Shown here one piece after another: positions 1 through 8,461 of a stretch of 64,000 nucleotides of DNA (the first letter of the stretch is position 1; the number at the start of each line of letters is the position of its first letter). Under the pieces are notes generated by a model. It did no database searches. It saw only the letters and a program-made list of their open reading frames with translations, and had not been told where the DNA came from. The stretch lies in contig NZ_CP042430.1 in the NCBI RefSeq assembly GCF_007970665.1, positions 2,852,001 through 2,916,000 of the forward strand, written 5' to 3'. The stretch is from Baekduia soli. Lineage in GTDB: Bacteria > Actinomycetota > Thermoleophilia > Solirubrobacterales > Solirubrobacteraceae. A program made the position numbers and the translations under genes.

Positions 1-12
1 GTCGCCGACTGC

Positions 13-1263
13 ATGTGCGGCCTGTACGCGCTGAGCGACCCCGGCGACCGGCGGCTGAACTTCCGCGCCGACCAGGCCGTGGGGGCCGTCGCCGCCTGGG
101 GCGACCTCGAGGTGCACCGGACCGGCTTCCGCGCCGAGCACGCCTGCGTGCTCGCGCTCGCGCTGCCCACGCGCTGCGAGGTCGGCGCCCGTGACCGGCT
201 GGTGGCCGCGGCCGCCCGCTACGACGTGCCGCTCGTGCGCGCCGACGGGCTGAGCGCCGAGGCGCTGCGCCACGGCGCGCCGCTGCCCGACGACCTCTGG
301 GAGCCGTCGTGGCCCGCGCCGCGCCGGGCGCCAGCGCGCCGCGGCGCGGCGCCGGCGGTCGACCCGCACGCCTTCGCGTCGGCCGCGCGGGGCATCGCGC
401 TGGACTCCCATCTGTGGGTCGAGACGGCGCTGGGTTCGGTCGTCGTCGGCGTCACGAGCGCGCTCGCCCGTGACCTGCCCCGCGACCTGCGGCTGTCGCT
501 GCCCGACCCCGGCGCCGTGCTCGAGGCCGGCGACCACGCCGCGACGGTCAGCACGGGGGAGGGGGCCTTCGGCGTCTGGGCCCCCGTGGGCGGCTCGGTC
601 CTGGCCGTCAACCCGCGACTGGCCGCCGACCCCGGGCTGCTGGCGCGGGACCCCGAGGGCGCGGGCTGGCTCCTGCGCCTGGCCCCGCGCGACTGGGAGG
701 CCGACGCCCGTGCGGTGACGTGGGGCGCGGCCGCGGCGCGCCAGTACGCGGCCTGCGTGGCCCGCGACGCCGCGCGCGGCGATGCCTTCGCCGATGTGCG
801 CCTGGAGCGCCTGCGCGCGCTGCCGCCCGTGCGCAGCGCCGCCGACGTGCTCGCCGCGCTGCGGGCGCGCCGCGAGGCGCCGCGCTTCGCCGACGCCGGC
901 GCCCTGCAGCGCGAGCTCGGCGGGCGCCTCGGCGCCGCGCTGGGTGCCGACGCACGGCTGCGGGCGCACCTGGGACGCCTCGGCCACGTCGTGCGCTTCG
1001 TGCTGCACGAGCCCGACGCCGAGCTCGTGCTCGATCTCCGCGACGGCGGCGCGCGCCTGGACGCCGCGGCGCCGGGCGGCCTCGAGCTGCGCTGCGCCGC
1101 CGAGGACGCCTACCGGTGGTTCACCGGGACGCTCGACGCCGCCGGCGCGCTGCGCACGGGCGAGCTGCGGTCCTCGTCGGGCCCCGGTCCGACGCTGCGC
1201 GCGCTGGCCGTGCTCAAGCACCTGCGCGTGGCCGCCTGGGACCACGCGCCGTCCTGGGCCTAG
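13..1263 (+). CDS. Hypothetical protein with SCP2-like C-terminus
   Basis: 416 aa, no signal peptide or membrane segment. I do not recognise the first ~280 residues, which start MCGLYALSDPGD. Residues ~305-405 resemble an SCP2/sterol-carrier-like fold: strand-rich VRFVLHEPDAELVLDLRDG, then an acidic helix, YRWFTGTLDAAGALRTGEL and a closing helix, the order seen in SCP2 domains that bind lipids or pack on partner enzymes. The frame is open to the first base of the window but bases 1-12 hold no start codon, so ATG at 13 is the first visible start and a longer upstream form cannot be excluded. The gene converges on the HD-GYP gene across a hairpin. Confidence 0.6.
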   Translation: MCGLYALSDPGDRRLNFRADQAVGAVAAWGDLEVHRTGFRAEHACVLALALPTRCEVGARDRLVAAAARYDVPLVRADGLSAEALRHGAPLPDDLWEPSWPAPRRAPARRGAAPAVDPHAFASAARGIALDSHLWVETALGSVVVGVTSALARDLPRDLRLSLPDPGAVLEAGDHAATVSTGEGAFGVWAPVGGSVLAVNPRLAADPGLLARDPEGAGWLLRLAPRDWEADARAVTWGAAAARQYAACVARDAARGDAFADVRLERLRALPPVRSAADVLAALRARREAPRFADAGALQRELGGRLGAALGADARLRAHLGRLGHVVRFVLHEPDAELVLDLRDGGARLDAAAPGGLELRCAAEDAYRWFTGTLDAAGALRTGELRSSSGPGPTLRALAVLKHLRVAAWDHAPSWA

Positions 1264-1293
1264 GCGAACGCCGGCCCAGGGGGCCGGGTTCGC
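1264..1293. terminator. Bidirectional terminator hairpin between convergent genes
   Basis: Directly after the TAG of the first gene, gcgaac (1264-1269) pairs with gttcgc (1288-1293) and the interior gccggccc/gggccgg continues the stem. The same 15-nt core cggcccagggggccg recurs at 1304-1318, giving a second hairpin. The site lies between two convergent genes. There is no T-tract, as is common in high-GC actinobacteria. Confidence 0.5.
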
Positions 1294-1343
1294 TTGCGGG
1301 TGTCGGCCCAGGGGGCCGAACCCGGGCCGGCGCCCGCGCGGCG

Positions 1344-2702
1344 TCAGGCCGCGACGCGCTCGTCGTCCCGCCGAGCGGGCGCGGCGGACCACGCGGGCAG
1401 CGCGGCCTCCAGCGCGGCGAAGACGCCGGCGTCCAGGGCGGTGCCCGCGTCGCGGCGCATGATCGCCAGGACCTCGCCGGGCGCCAGCGGACCGCGGTAG
1501 GGCCGCTCGGCGCTCAGCGCCTCGGCGACGTCGGCGACCGCGAGGACCCGCGACGGGCGGTCGAGCTGGGCGGCGCCCAGGCCGCGGTGGTAGCCCGTGC
1601 CGTCCAGTCGCTCGTGGTGGGCGGCGGCGACCTGGGCCAGGGCGGCGAACGCCGGGATGCGCTGCAGGATCTCCAGCGTCCACTCGGGGTGGCGGCGCAT
1701 CGCCCGCCACTCGGCGGCGTCGAGCCTGCCGGGCTTGTCGAGGATGCGGTTGGAGACGCCGAGCTTGCCGATGTCGTGCAGGAGCGCGGCGCGGCGGATG
1801 GCGCGCTGCCCGACGGCGTCGTCGCCGAGGCGGGCGGCCAGCGCGACGGCGATCTCCGCGACCCCGAGGGAGTGGCGGCCGGTGTAGGGCGACTTGGCGT
1901 CGACGATGGTCGCGAAGGCCTCCGCGATGCGGTCCAGGCGGTCGTCGTCGGCGTACTGCGCGCGGTCGGGCGGCTCCAGCGCGGAGACCAGCGGCGTCTG
2001 CAGCGATGCCCAGAACACCGCGTCCTCGCGCGTGGCGACGAGCGCATCGACGACGGCGGGGTCGAACCACGAGCCGCACCGGCGCAGGGCGACGTCGCAG
2101 GCCTCGCCGGCGCCGCCGTCCTGCCAGTAGACCTCGGCGGTCTGGGCGAGGCAGAGGATGCGACCGCACAGCGAGATCGCGTCGCCCTCCAGGCCGTCGG
2201 GGTAGCCGCGCCCGTCCCAGTGCTCGTCGAGGTGGCGGATGGCCGTCGCGGCGACCTCGTCGAGCCCGATGAACCGCGCGACGCTGGCGCCACGCTCGCA
2301 GCGCAGCTCGGTGAGGTCGCGCGAGCCGCCGGCGCCGTGGGCGACCAGGAGGCGCAGGTGGCGCGCCTTGGCCATCGGCGAGCGCCCGGGCGCGGTGGCG
2401 CGGACGAGGTGGCGCACCGAGGCCGCCGGGCTGAGGTGGTCGGTGACCTTGCGGTCGCGCTTGACGGCCGCGTCGTCGGCGCCGTACAGCGCGGCGACCT
2501 TGGCGGCGTTCGACGAGCAGCCGGCGTCCTTGAGCAGCGCGGCGTGGAAGAGCGACGACGTCGTGGCGTCGTCGAGCTCGAGGTGCTCGGCGATCCGCAT
2601 CGCGATGAGGCACGTGCGCTCGGAGTGGCCGCGGGGCTGACCCTCGGTGATGTCCAGGGCGTGGGAGAGCGCGGCGAGGATCTCCGAGAGGCGGACGTCC
2701 AT
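1344..2702 (-). CDS. Tandem HD-GYP domain protein (putative c-di-GMP phosphodiesterase)
   Basis: 452 aa from ATG at 2702; the frame is open further upstream but would run into the tRNA-Leu gene, so MDVRLSEILAAL is the sensible start. Two HD-GYP-like halves are visible. The first (~20-190) has a degenerate LLKDAG in place of the HD pair but keeps DGRGYPDGLEGDAI. The second (~265-440) is complete: HDIGKLG, then HHERLDGTGYH. HD-GYP proteins hydrolyse c-di-GMP in the cytoplasm; the second half is predicted to be catalytic and the first structural. No receiver or sensor domain precedes them. A PilZ gene 4 kb away is a possible downstream c-di-GMP effector. Confidence 0.85.
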   Translation of the reverse strand: MDVRLSEILAALSHALDITEGQPRGHSERTCLIAMRIAEHLELDDATTSSLFHAALLKDAGCSSNAAKVAALYGADDAAVKRDRKVTDHLSPAASVRHLVRATAPGRSPMAKARHLRLLVAHGAGGSRDLTELRCERGASVARFIGLDEVAATAIRHLDEHWDGRGYPDGLEGDAISLCGRILCLAQTAEVYWQDGGAGEACDVALRRCGSWFDPAVVDALVATREDAVFWASLQTPLVSALEPPDRAQYADDDRLDRIAEAFATIVDAKSPYTGRHSLGVAEIAVALAARLGDDAVGQRAIRRAALLHDIGKLGVSNRILDKPGRLDAAEWRAMRRHPEWTLEILQRIPAFAALAQVAAAHHERLDGTGYHRGLGAAQLDRPSRVLAVADVAEALSAERPYRGPLAPGEVLAIMRRDAGTALDAGVFAALEAALPAWSAAPARRDDERVAA

Positions 2703-2817
2703 CGCCCGGGTGGTCGGCGGGCGCGCGCCCGCGTGCGCGCGGGGCGGACGGGTGTGCGACCGGCCGGGCCGGGCCGCAACGGCCGAGGGCCCCGCATCGG
2801 CAGGGCCCTCGTCGGCA

Positions 2818-2901
2818 TGCGGATGAGAGGACTCGAACCTCCACGGGATTGCTCCCACACGGACCTGAACCGTGCGCGTCTACCAATTCCGCCACATCCG
2901 C
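2818..2901 (-). tRNA. tRNA-Leu(CAG)
   Basis: 84 nt on the minus strand. The acceptor stem GCGGATG pairs with CATCCGC followed by discriminator A. The gene has a class II long variable arm, a T arm containing GGTTCGAGTCC and anticodon loop TTCAGGT, giving CAG. No CCA is encoded. Confidence 0.95.
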
Positions 2902-2987
2902 CGGCAGGCAGCGAGCATAGCGGTGACGGGCGCCACGCTGCGGCCCCGGGCCGCCGGGCGCCCGTTTGTTACTCTGATGGCCCCCGA

Positions 2988-3059
2988 GCCGCCATCGTCT
3001 AGGGACTAGGACGCCGCCCTCTCACGGCGGAAACCGGGGTTCGAATCCCCGTGGCGGTA
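2988..3059 (+). tRNA. tRNA-Glu(CTC)
   Basis: 72 nt. Acceptor GCCGCCA pairs with TGGCGGT (one terminal G-U), then discriminator A. The anticodon stem CCGCC/GGCGG encloses loop CTCTCAC, giving anticodon CTC. The T arm has CCGGGGTTCGAATCCCCG. No CCA is encoded. It lies 86 bp from the oppositely oriented tRNA-Leu. Confidence 0.95.
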
Positions 3060-3062
3060 CTG

Positions 3063-3091
3063 CGAAAGCCCCGGCCTCTACGGGGCTTTCG
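3063..3091 (+). terminator. Terminator of tRNA-Glu
   Basis: Perfect 11-bp inverted repeat cgaaagccccg (3063-3073) / cggggctttcg (3081-3091) with a 7-nt loop, starting 4 nt after the tRNA. The 3' strand holds a short TTT. Confidence 0.75.
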
Positions 3092-3439
3092 TCGTTGAGG
3101 GGCTGGTCCGCCGACCCGTTCCGGGGTCGACGGCGCCAGCCACTCCTGCCGGCAGGGCTCCTGGCGGGATATGAGGCCAGGAGCTCGGCAGGCGAAGGCC
3201 GTGATGGGAGGCCCTCGGGTATCCGACCGCGACATCACCGCCGCCGCGTGCGAGCATGCGGCATCGCCCGGGTTCCGGTCCTGTCACGGACAGGACTGCG
3301 GAGCGCCGTGGGACGCTTCGCGCAGCTCCACGGCGGTCTGGGCAGGTTTGGCCCCCACCGTGGTGGTGATGGGTCGCCGGAGGACCGGCATCCAGTTCTC
3401 GCGGCTGTTCCTGCACGCCCCGGCGGGTAGCCCGAGGGC

Positions 3440-3556
3440 ATGAGCGAGCAGCCCGCGGTGCCCAGCACGTCCTCCGAGGACGAGAACGCCGACGACGGGG
3501 CGCCCGGGACGCCGGACGAGCCCCGCACGAAGGACGAGAGGGTGGCGACGGGGTGA
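3440..3556 (+). CDS. Possible small acidic protein (38 aa)
   Basis: Short frame MSEQPAVPSTSSEDEN... ending TGA at 3554-3556, rich in Glu, Asp, Pro and Thr and predicted disordered. A weak cgaggg lies just upstream of the ATG. Its composition is protein-like rather than Arg/Ala-rich noise, but there is no conserved motif. The rest of 3092-3608 holds no other supportable gene. Confidence 0.3.
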   Translation: MSEQPAVPSTSSEDENADDGAPGTPDEPRTKDERVATG

Positions 3557-3608
3557 CCGACACGGTGCCCGACGCCTGACCGACTCCCCTGCGCCGTACG
3601 GTTGCGGC

Positions 3609-4022
3609 ATGCCCGAGGATCGCTCCGCTCCGCCCCTCGACGTCGCCGAGACGGCGGCGCGCGCCGCGGGCGCGGTGGGCGTGGCCGGCATCGGGCTCAT
3701 CCACCTGCTCGACGCAATCGACACGTTCCACGACACGCGCTACGTCTTCTGGCTCTACGTCGCGCTGATGGCGGGGTGCATCGCCGCCACCGCGGCGCTG
3801 CTGGGCGTCGCGTCGCGGCGGGTGTGGGCCGCGGTCGGCGTCCTGGCGCTCGCGCCCCTGGTGGGCTACGTGCTCAGCCGGACCACCGGCCTGCCCGGCG
3901 CCGACGACGACATCGGCAACTGGGGCGATCCGCTCGGGCTCGCGTCGCTGTGGGTCGAGGGTCTGACCCTGGGGCTGGCACTGACGCGCGGCATGGCGCG
4001 CCGCGGCGCCGTCGGCCGGTAA
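3609..4022 (+). CDS. Small integral membrane protein, four TM segments
   Basis: 137 aa. After an acidic N-terminal tail come four hydrophobic stretches at about residues 20-38, 50-70, 72-92 and 112-128. Between the third and fourth lies the polar loop RTTGLPGADDDIGNW followed by DPLGLASLWVEGL, a pattern I associate with a widespread uncharacterised actinobacterial membrane family. Function unknown. It stands alone, 170 bp from the convergent secreted nuclease-like gene. Confidence 0.7.
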   Translation: MPEDRSAPPLDVAETAARAAGAVGVAGIGLIHLLDAIDTFHDTRYVFWLYVALMAGCIAATAALLGVASRRVWAAVGVLALAPLVGYVLSRTTGLPGADDDIGNWGDPLGLASLWVEGLTLGLALTRGMARRGAVGR

Positions 4023-4151
4023 GCACCTGGCGGGCAAGCCGCCCTCCGGCTGCGGGGCGCATGGGAGGAGGGCGGCGAAGGCCCGTCGCCTTCGGATGTC
4101 CCGATCGTCACGGCGACGACCCTGGTGTCCCCGGACCCGGGGCGGGACATG

Positions 4152-4850
4152 TCAAGCCCGCGGGAGGACGTACGCGCGGTAGAGCACGGTCCAGTCCTCC
4201 GCGATCGAGCGCTGCGTGCTGCGCAGCGTCCGGGCGCCGCCGCAGACGCGCGCGTGGGCACGGTCCTCGACGCGGTCCTTCTCGTGGTAGCCGGGCGCCG
4301 GCGAGGCGGCCTCGGGGAACAGGTTGGCGATCGAGTTGCTGCCGCCCAGCTCGAGCGGGACGAGATGGTCGATCTCGTAGGTCGAGGCGCGGTGCCGGCC
4401 GATCCCGTACTCGGCGTAGACCCGGTCGCGGACCGTGTCGGACACGTCGCGGACCATCGCCGAGTAGCCGGGATCGCAGACGCGCGGCCGGGTGGCGTGC
4501 TCGTAGACGGCACCCGGCGTGCAGCGAGGGTCGGGCAGCGGGCCGCGGACCGCGCAGTCGTGCGTGCGGGTCCGCGGGCCGAGCCGGATCGTCGCGCCCA
4601 GCCGGAACGCCTGGCGGCGGTGCCGGCCCGCCGCCGGCCTGGACGGGCCGCCGGCCGCGCCGGGCTTCAGGCACGGGCAGGGCAGGCCCTCGCAGTAGAC
4701 CCCATCGTGATCGGCGTCGACCGTGTCGGCGGCGCGCTGGGCTGCGGCCTGGTCGGCGTAGTCCTTGCAGACGGCCGCGCCGGCCGGCGACGGCGCGACC
4801 GCCACGCTCGCGCCCGCGGCCGCCAGCAGCAGGATCAGGATCCGGCGCAC
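4152..4850 (-). CDS. Secreted Excalibur-domain HNH-type protein
   Basis: 232 aa. Signal peptide MRRILILLLAAAGASVAVA ending near ALA-type residues before CKDY. Residues ~28-60 form an Excalibur calcium-binding motif (CKDYADQAAAQRAA, then DADHDGVYCEGLPCPC). The C-terminal half carries YEIDHLVPLELGGSNSIANL, the DH...N core of secreted HNH-fold nucleases. Such proteins are exported, calcium-dependent and likely act on extracellular DNA. The nuclease assignment rests on the DH motif; the second metal-binding His is not certain. It stands alone with no operon partner. Confidence 0.75.
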   Translation of the reverse strand: MRRILILLLAAAGASVAVAPSPAGAAVCKDYADQAAAQRAADTVDADHDGVYCEGLPCPCLKPGAAGGPSRPAAGRHRRQAFRLGATIRLGPRTRTHDCAVRGPLPDPRCTPGAVYEHATRPRVCDPGYSAMVRDVSDTVRDRVYAEYGIGRHRASTYEIDHLVPLELGGSNSIANLFPEAASPAPGYHEKDRVEDRAHARVCGGARTLRSTQRSIAEDWTVLYRAYVLPRA

Positions 4851-4907
4851 GGGGTCCGGCCGGCGGTCGATGCGTCGGGCACGAGCGGACTGTACGGCGG
4901 CCGCCGG

Positions 4908-5621
4908 CTACCTGCGCACGGCGCCGTGGCGATCCACGAACGTCCCGTCCCGCCGTCGGGGCCCTCCGTCGCCAGCGCGACGATCGCTTCGGTGCCCTCT
5001 GTCAGCGTCTGGGGCCCGGTGCGGCCGTTGAGGTCGGGTGGCGGTGCAGTCGGGCCGGCCGCGCTGACGCGGATCCCGGGCAGCGCCTTGGCGTGCTGGG
5101 TGGTGAGCATCGTGACCGCGGCCCTGGAGGCCGTGTCCAGCGGGGCGACCGGCCGGGACTCCACCCGGTCGGGGTCGTGGGTGATGGCGAACGAGCCCAT
5201 TCCGCTGCTGACGTCGATCACCCCGGGGTGCGCCGATCGGCGCAGCAGGGGCAGGAATGCGTGCGTGACCTGCACGATCCCCGCCACGTTCGTGTCGAGG
5301 AGCTCGGTCGCGTCCGGCCCGGCCAGCTCGTCTGCCGATGCGTGCGAGCCGATGATCCCGGCGTTGTTGATGATGAGGTCGACGCGGCCCTCCTGGGCCA
5401 GCACGTCCTCGGCGGCGCGGGCGACCGACGCGTCCAGCGCGACGTCGATGCACACGAACCGCGCCCCGAGCCTCTCGGCCGCGGCCCGCCCGCGCCCGGG
5501 GTCGCGGGCGCCGACCACGACGGCGTGGCCGAGCGCGACGGGGCGCCCGGGCGGTCTCGTGGCCCAAGCCCGTGTTGGCCCCGGTGATGAAGGTGATGCC
5601 CACGCGGCCAGTATGGGCCAC
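4908..5621 (-). pseudogene. SDR family oxidoreductase, frame-disrupted
   Basis: The N-terminus reads GITFITGANTGLGHETAR (Rossmann TGxxxGxG) from GTG at 5603 or 5621. The conserved part, with VALGHAVVVGARD, IINNAGIIGS and the region up to EGPDGGTG, continues in another frame after an indel at about 5540-5555. The C-terminus GTFVDRHGAV returns to the first frame near 4940. The segment around 5040 (expected PGYTATDLN) is also scrambled, and the usual YxxxK is not evident. At least two indels mean the gene cannot give a full product as sequenced; either a decayed copy or sequencing error at G/C runs. An intact SDR lies at 7655. Confidence 0.75.
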
Positions 5622-5682
5622 GGGCCGGCCCGCAACCAGAGCCGGGGGTCCCCGGGATCGCCGGGGCCCCCTCGGCCGGGAG

Positions 5683-6081
5683 CTACCGCGGACGGCGGCC
5701 GGTGGCGAACCGCATGCGCAGCAGCGTGCCCTGTCCGGCGCGCGTGCGGGTCTCGACGGAGTCGGTGAGCGCGGAGATCAGGCGCAGCCCGCGGCCGAGC
5801 CGGGGGCGCCGGAGGCCGGCGCTCATGCCGCGGCCGTCGTCGCTGACGCAGATGACCACGTCGCCGTGCTCGTCGACGTCGCCGGTGACGCTCACCGTGC
5901 CGGGGCGGTCCTCGGCGAAGGCGTGGACCATGGCGTTCGTGGCCGCCTCGGACACCGCGAGCCGCAGCTCGGGGAGCCGGGTCGCGGACATGCCGGCCTC
6001 GGCGGCGTAGGCCGTGACGGCGGCGCGGATGCGGCGCAGCTGGGCGGGGTGCGGCGGGACGTGCCATCGGCGGGGCTCCAC
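5683..6081 (-). CDS. ATP-binding anti-sigma regulatory factor (RsbW/SpoIIAB-like HATPase_c)
   Basis: 132 aa from GTG at 6081. Single GHKL ATPase domain: N box AVSEAATNAMVHAF at ~48-61, G1 box VSDDGRGM at ~83-90, and LGRGLRLISALTD as the G2-type lid. Length and layout match the HATPase_c_2 kinases that phosphorylate anti-sigma antagonists and bind alternative sigma factors. No sigma factor or STAS gene is adjacent, so its partner is unknown. ATG alternatives inside would remove the first strand, so GTG is preferred. Confidence 0.8.
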   Translation of the reverse strand: MEPRRWHVPPHPAQLRRIRAAVTAYAAEAGMSATRLPELRLAVSEAATNAMVHAFAEDRPGTVSVTGDVDEHGDVVICVSDDGRGMSAGLRRPRLGRGLRLISALTDSVETRTRAGQGTLLRMRFATGRRPR

Positions 6082-6158
6082 GCCCGGAGCCTTCCCCGCA
6101 CGCCGGGGTCGTCCACGGGCCGTTCGGGCGGCAGAAGGGGCACGCGTGCCTCGCGCCG

Positions 6159-6443
6159 TCAGTCCGCGGCGTCGGCGGGCTGCGCCGCCGGCGCCGGCGG
6201 CTGCGGCGCGAGGTCGTCGAGCGGCAGGGCCGGCGAGGGGACCGCGACCGCCCACCCGCACCCGACGCACTGGATCCAGACCTGGGCGGCCGGGTCCGGG
6301 AGCCCGTCGCCGCCCGTGGCCACCACGTGCGCGCAGCGCCCGCAGACGTAGGCGTCGTAGCCCAGACCGAGCTGCGGGATGCCGGCGCGCGCGACGCCGG
6401 GGACGCTGCCGGGTGCGACGGCGGGAACGCTGTGGACGCCCAC
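6159..6443 (-). CDS. Small zinc-ribbon-like hypothetical protein
   Basis: 94 aa from GTG at 6443 (start uncertain; the frame is open further upstream). Two CxxC pairs, YVCGRC and IQCVGC, about 25 residues apart, suggest a zinc ribbon. The C-terminus is a Pro/Ala-rich tail. No family recognised. The Cys pairs and the GLGYDAYVCGRCAHVV phrasing argue for a real gene, but the evidence is thin. Confidence 0.45.
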   Translation of the reverse strand: MGVHSVPAVAPGSVPGVARAGIPQLGLGYDAYVCGRCAHVVATGGDGLPDPAAQVWIQCVGCGWAVAVPSPALPLDDLAPQPPAPAAQPADAAD

Positions 6444-6566
6444 TTTGTGGACCGTAGTCGCACTGGTTCCCGGAGACAAGCGGGCGGCGGACCGGCGGGG
6501 AACCACGCACGACGGTGGGCATCCGTCCGGATGTGCCCCGCCCAGGCGCGCACCAGACCCGGAGCC

Positions 6567-6933
6567 GTGTCCCACCGGCGCCCCGCCGTGCCGGCCGTGG
6601 CCCTCGCCCTCGCGGCCCCGCCGCCGCGCCGGGCCTCACGTGGCGGCCTCGACGCCTGGCCGCTCGGCCGGCGACGCGAGCGTGGCCCTCGCGCCGGACG
6701 GCAACGCCGTCGCCGCCTGGCTGCGCCACGACGCCGACGGGCGCTGGCCCCTGCAGTACACGACGCGCCCGGCGGGCGGGACGTTCCGCGCGGCGACGCC
6801 CCTGCCCGGGAGCTCGGAGTGCGATGGCCGGCTGGGCGCCCGCGTCGCGCCGGCCACGCTCGGCGGCCCCCGATCGCCATGGACGCGGCAGGCGCCCGGG
6901 CGCTACCTCGTCTTCGGCGACGCGGACCGCTGA
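6567..6933 (+). pseudogene. Remnant of a secreted beta-propeller-like protein
   Basis: A signal-peptide-like start (GTG 6567: SHRRPAVPAVALALAAP) and, after a frame change near 6640, the phrase GDASVALAPDGNAVAAWLRHD followed by RPAGGTFRAATPLPGSS. This phrase type is the repeat unit of long secreted proteins common in this lineage; the intact relative at 47474 is 618 aa. Here only about one repeat remains before unrelated sequence, so it is read as a truncated, frameshifted remnant. Confidence 0.55.
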
Positions 6934-7586
6934 TCGGCCGAGCCGTGGGCGCGCGCGATGAGCGCGACGGCCTCCGACGGCAGGTGCTGGGCATGCCAGG
7001 ACAGGACCATGGCCGAGATCGCGTCGCGGTCCTCGTCGTCGGGGCGCAGGAACGTGTAGGTCACGTCGCGCTCGCTGCGCCGGACCACCGCGGCCGGCGT
7101 GTCGGCGCGCCGCGTGGGGAGCTGCAGCGACAGGTGCACCTCGCCGACGTCGGGCGGCGGCGCGGGCAGGCGGCAGCCGCCGGCGCTGACGTCGAGCGTG
7201 ACGGTCTCCCTGCGCTGCCCGGGCCCGGCGATCGTCACGGGCAGGCTGATCGGCGCCCGCGAATAGGCGCGCCGCTGGACGGCGAAGAACCCGTCCTTGG
7301 ACACGAACAGGCACTGGCGGAAGTCCGGACTGAACGTGAGGTGGCCCTCCTGGGCCCACCGCGCGTGCGGGTCGCCGGGCATCAGGAAGCCGGAGGCCAG
7401 GTCGGCGTCGGACCTGAAGTCCGCGGCGGCGATGCGCTCGGCGGTGAGCAGCAGGACCGTGGCGCCGGCGAAGCCGACCACGACGCACCGGATATCGCGC
7501 TTGACGGCCGCGAGCTGGATGACGCACACCGCCCCCTCGTCGAGCGTCGGGGGCGAAGGGGTCGCCGATGAGGAGGATGAGGCCAT
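6903..7586 (-). CDS. PilZ domain protein (c-di-GMP effector)
   Basis: 227 aa. Residues ~20-100 form an N-terminal YcgR-like/flagellar-brake-like barrel (VIQLAAVKRDIRCVVVGFAG). The PilZ domain follows at ~105-200 with both c-di-GMP binding signatures: RAYSR (RxxxR) and DVSAGG (DxSxxG). Predicted cytoplasmic c-di-GMP sensor. No flagellar or pilus gene is nearby, so the output is unknown; the HD-GYP protein at 1344-2702 could set its ligand level. ATG at 7586 is preceded by a divergent SDR gene 69 bp away. Confidence 0.85.
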   Translation of the reverse strand: MASSSSSATPSPPTLDEGAVCVIQLAAVKRDIRCVVVGFAGATVLLLTAERIAAADFRSDADLASGFLMPGDPHARWAQEGHLTFSPDFRQCLFVSKDGFFAVQRRAYSRAPISLPVTIAGPGQRRETVTLDVSAGGCRLPAPPPDVGEVHLSLQLPTRRADTPAAVVRRSERDVTYTFLRPDDEDRDAISAMVLSWHAQHLPSEAVALIARAHGSADQRSASPKTR

Positions 7587-7654
7587 GGCGCGCGAAGCCT
7601 AGGGGGAGGACCGGATGTCGGCAGGCTGACATCTGCGGCGCCTATTCTGCCCCG

Positions 7655-8419
7655 ATGCGCGGAACCGCGGCGTTCATCACGGGGGCGGCGTCCGGGATCG
7701 GCCGGGCGGCGGCGCTGGGCTTCGCGGCGGCGGGAGCGGGCGTGGCCGTGACCGACGTCGACGAGGCCGGGGGCCTGGAGACCGTCGCCCGGATCGAGGC
7801 CGCCGGCGGCGAGGCGATCTTCGTGGCGCTCGACGCGACCCGGGAGGCCGACGTCGAGGACGCGGTCGGGCGGGCCGTGCAGCGCTTCGGGCGCCTGGAC
7901 TTCGCGTGCAACGCCGCCGGGATCCAGGGTCCGCTGGCCACGGCCGCCGACTACGCCCACGAGGACTGGTGCCGGGTCATCGATCTCAACCTGACCGGCG
8001 TCTGGCTGTGCATGAAGCACGAGATCCGCCAGATGCTGGCCGCGGGCCGCGGCGGGGCCATCGTCAACATCTCGTCGAACTTCGGGCTCGTCGGCGGCGC
8101 GCTCATGCCGGCCTACAGCGCGACGAAGCACGCCGTGATCGGGCTGACGAAGACCGCCGCCCTGGACCACGCCGCTCAGGGCATCCGCATCAATGCGCTG
8201 TGCCCCGGGGCGACGGAGACGCCGATCGTCGCGAAGATCCTCGAGGAGAACCCCGCCCAGGCCTCGGACCTGATCGGGCAGATCGTCGCGTCGCTGCCGA
8301 TGGGCCGGATGGGGACCGCCGAGGAGGCGGCCGCGGCCGTCGTCTGGCTGTGCTCGGAAGGGGCGGGCTTCGTCACGGGAGCCGCCCTGGCCGCCGACGG
8401 CGGGTACACCGCGCGCTGA
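7655..8419 (+). CDS. SDR family oxidoreductase
   Basis: 254 aa classical short-chain dehydrogenase. Rossmann glycine motif TGAASGIG at ~9-16, acidic Asp after strand 2 (VTDVDEAGG) indicating NAD preference, NAAG at ~85, catalytic Ser in NISSNFG and YSATK for Tyr/Lys. The C-terminal GAALAADGGYTAR is typical of the family. Substrate unknown. ATG 7655 follows directly after the divergent promoter shared with the PilZ gene. Confidence 0.9.
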   Translation: MRGTAAFITGAASGIGRAAALGFAAAGAGVAVTDVDEAGGLETVARIEAAGGEAIFVALDATREADVEDAVGRAVQRFGRLDFACNAAGIQGPLATAADYAHEDWCRVIDLNLTGVWLCMKHEIRQMLAAGRGGAIVNISSNFGLVGGALMPAYSATKHAVIGLTKTAALDHAAQGIRINALCPGATETPIVAKILEENPAQASDLIGQIVASLPMGRMGTAEEAAAAVVWLCSEGAGFVTGAALAADGGYTAR

Positions 8420-8461
8420 GCGTTGGAGCCGGGCGACCCGGACGCGTACCCTGCCGTGCGC

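Noticed and set aside
720-3002. Long antisense open frames opposite the HD-GYP gene and elsewhere
   Set aside because: They are Arg/Ala/Gly/Pro-rich shadows expected from very high GC content and lack domains, start signals or conserved motifs.
2818-3608. tRNA-linked integration site
   Set aside because: The tRNA pair is followed by a normal terminator, and no repeat of a tRNA 3' end or integrase gene is visible nearby.
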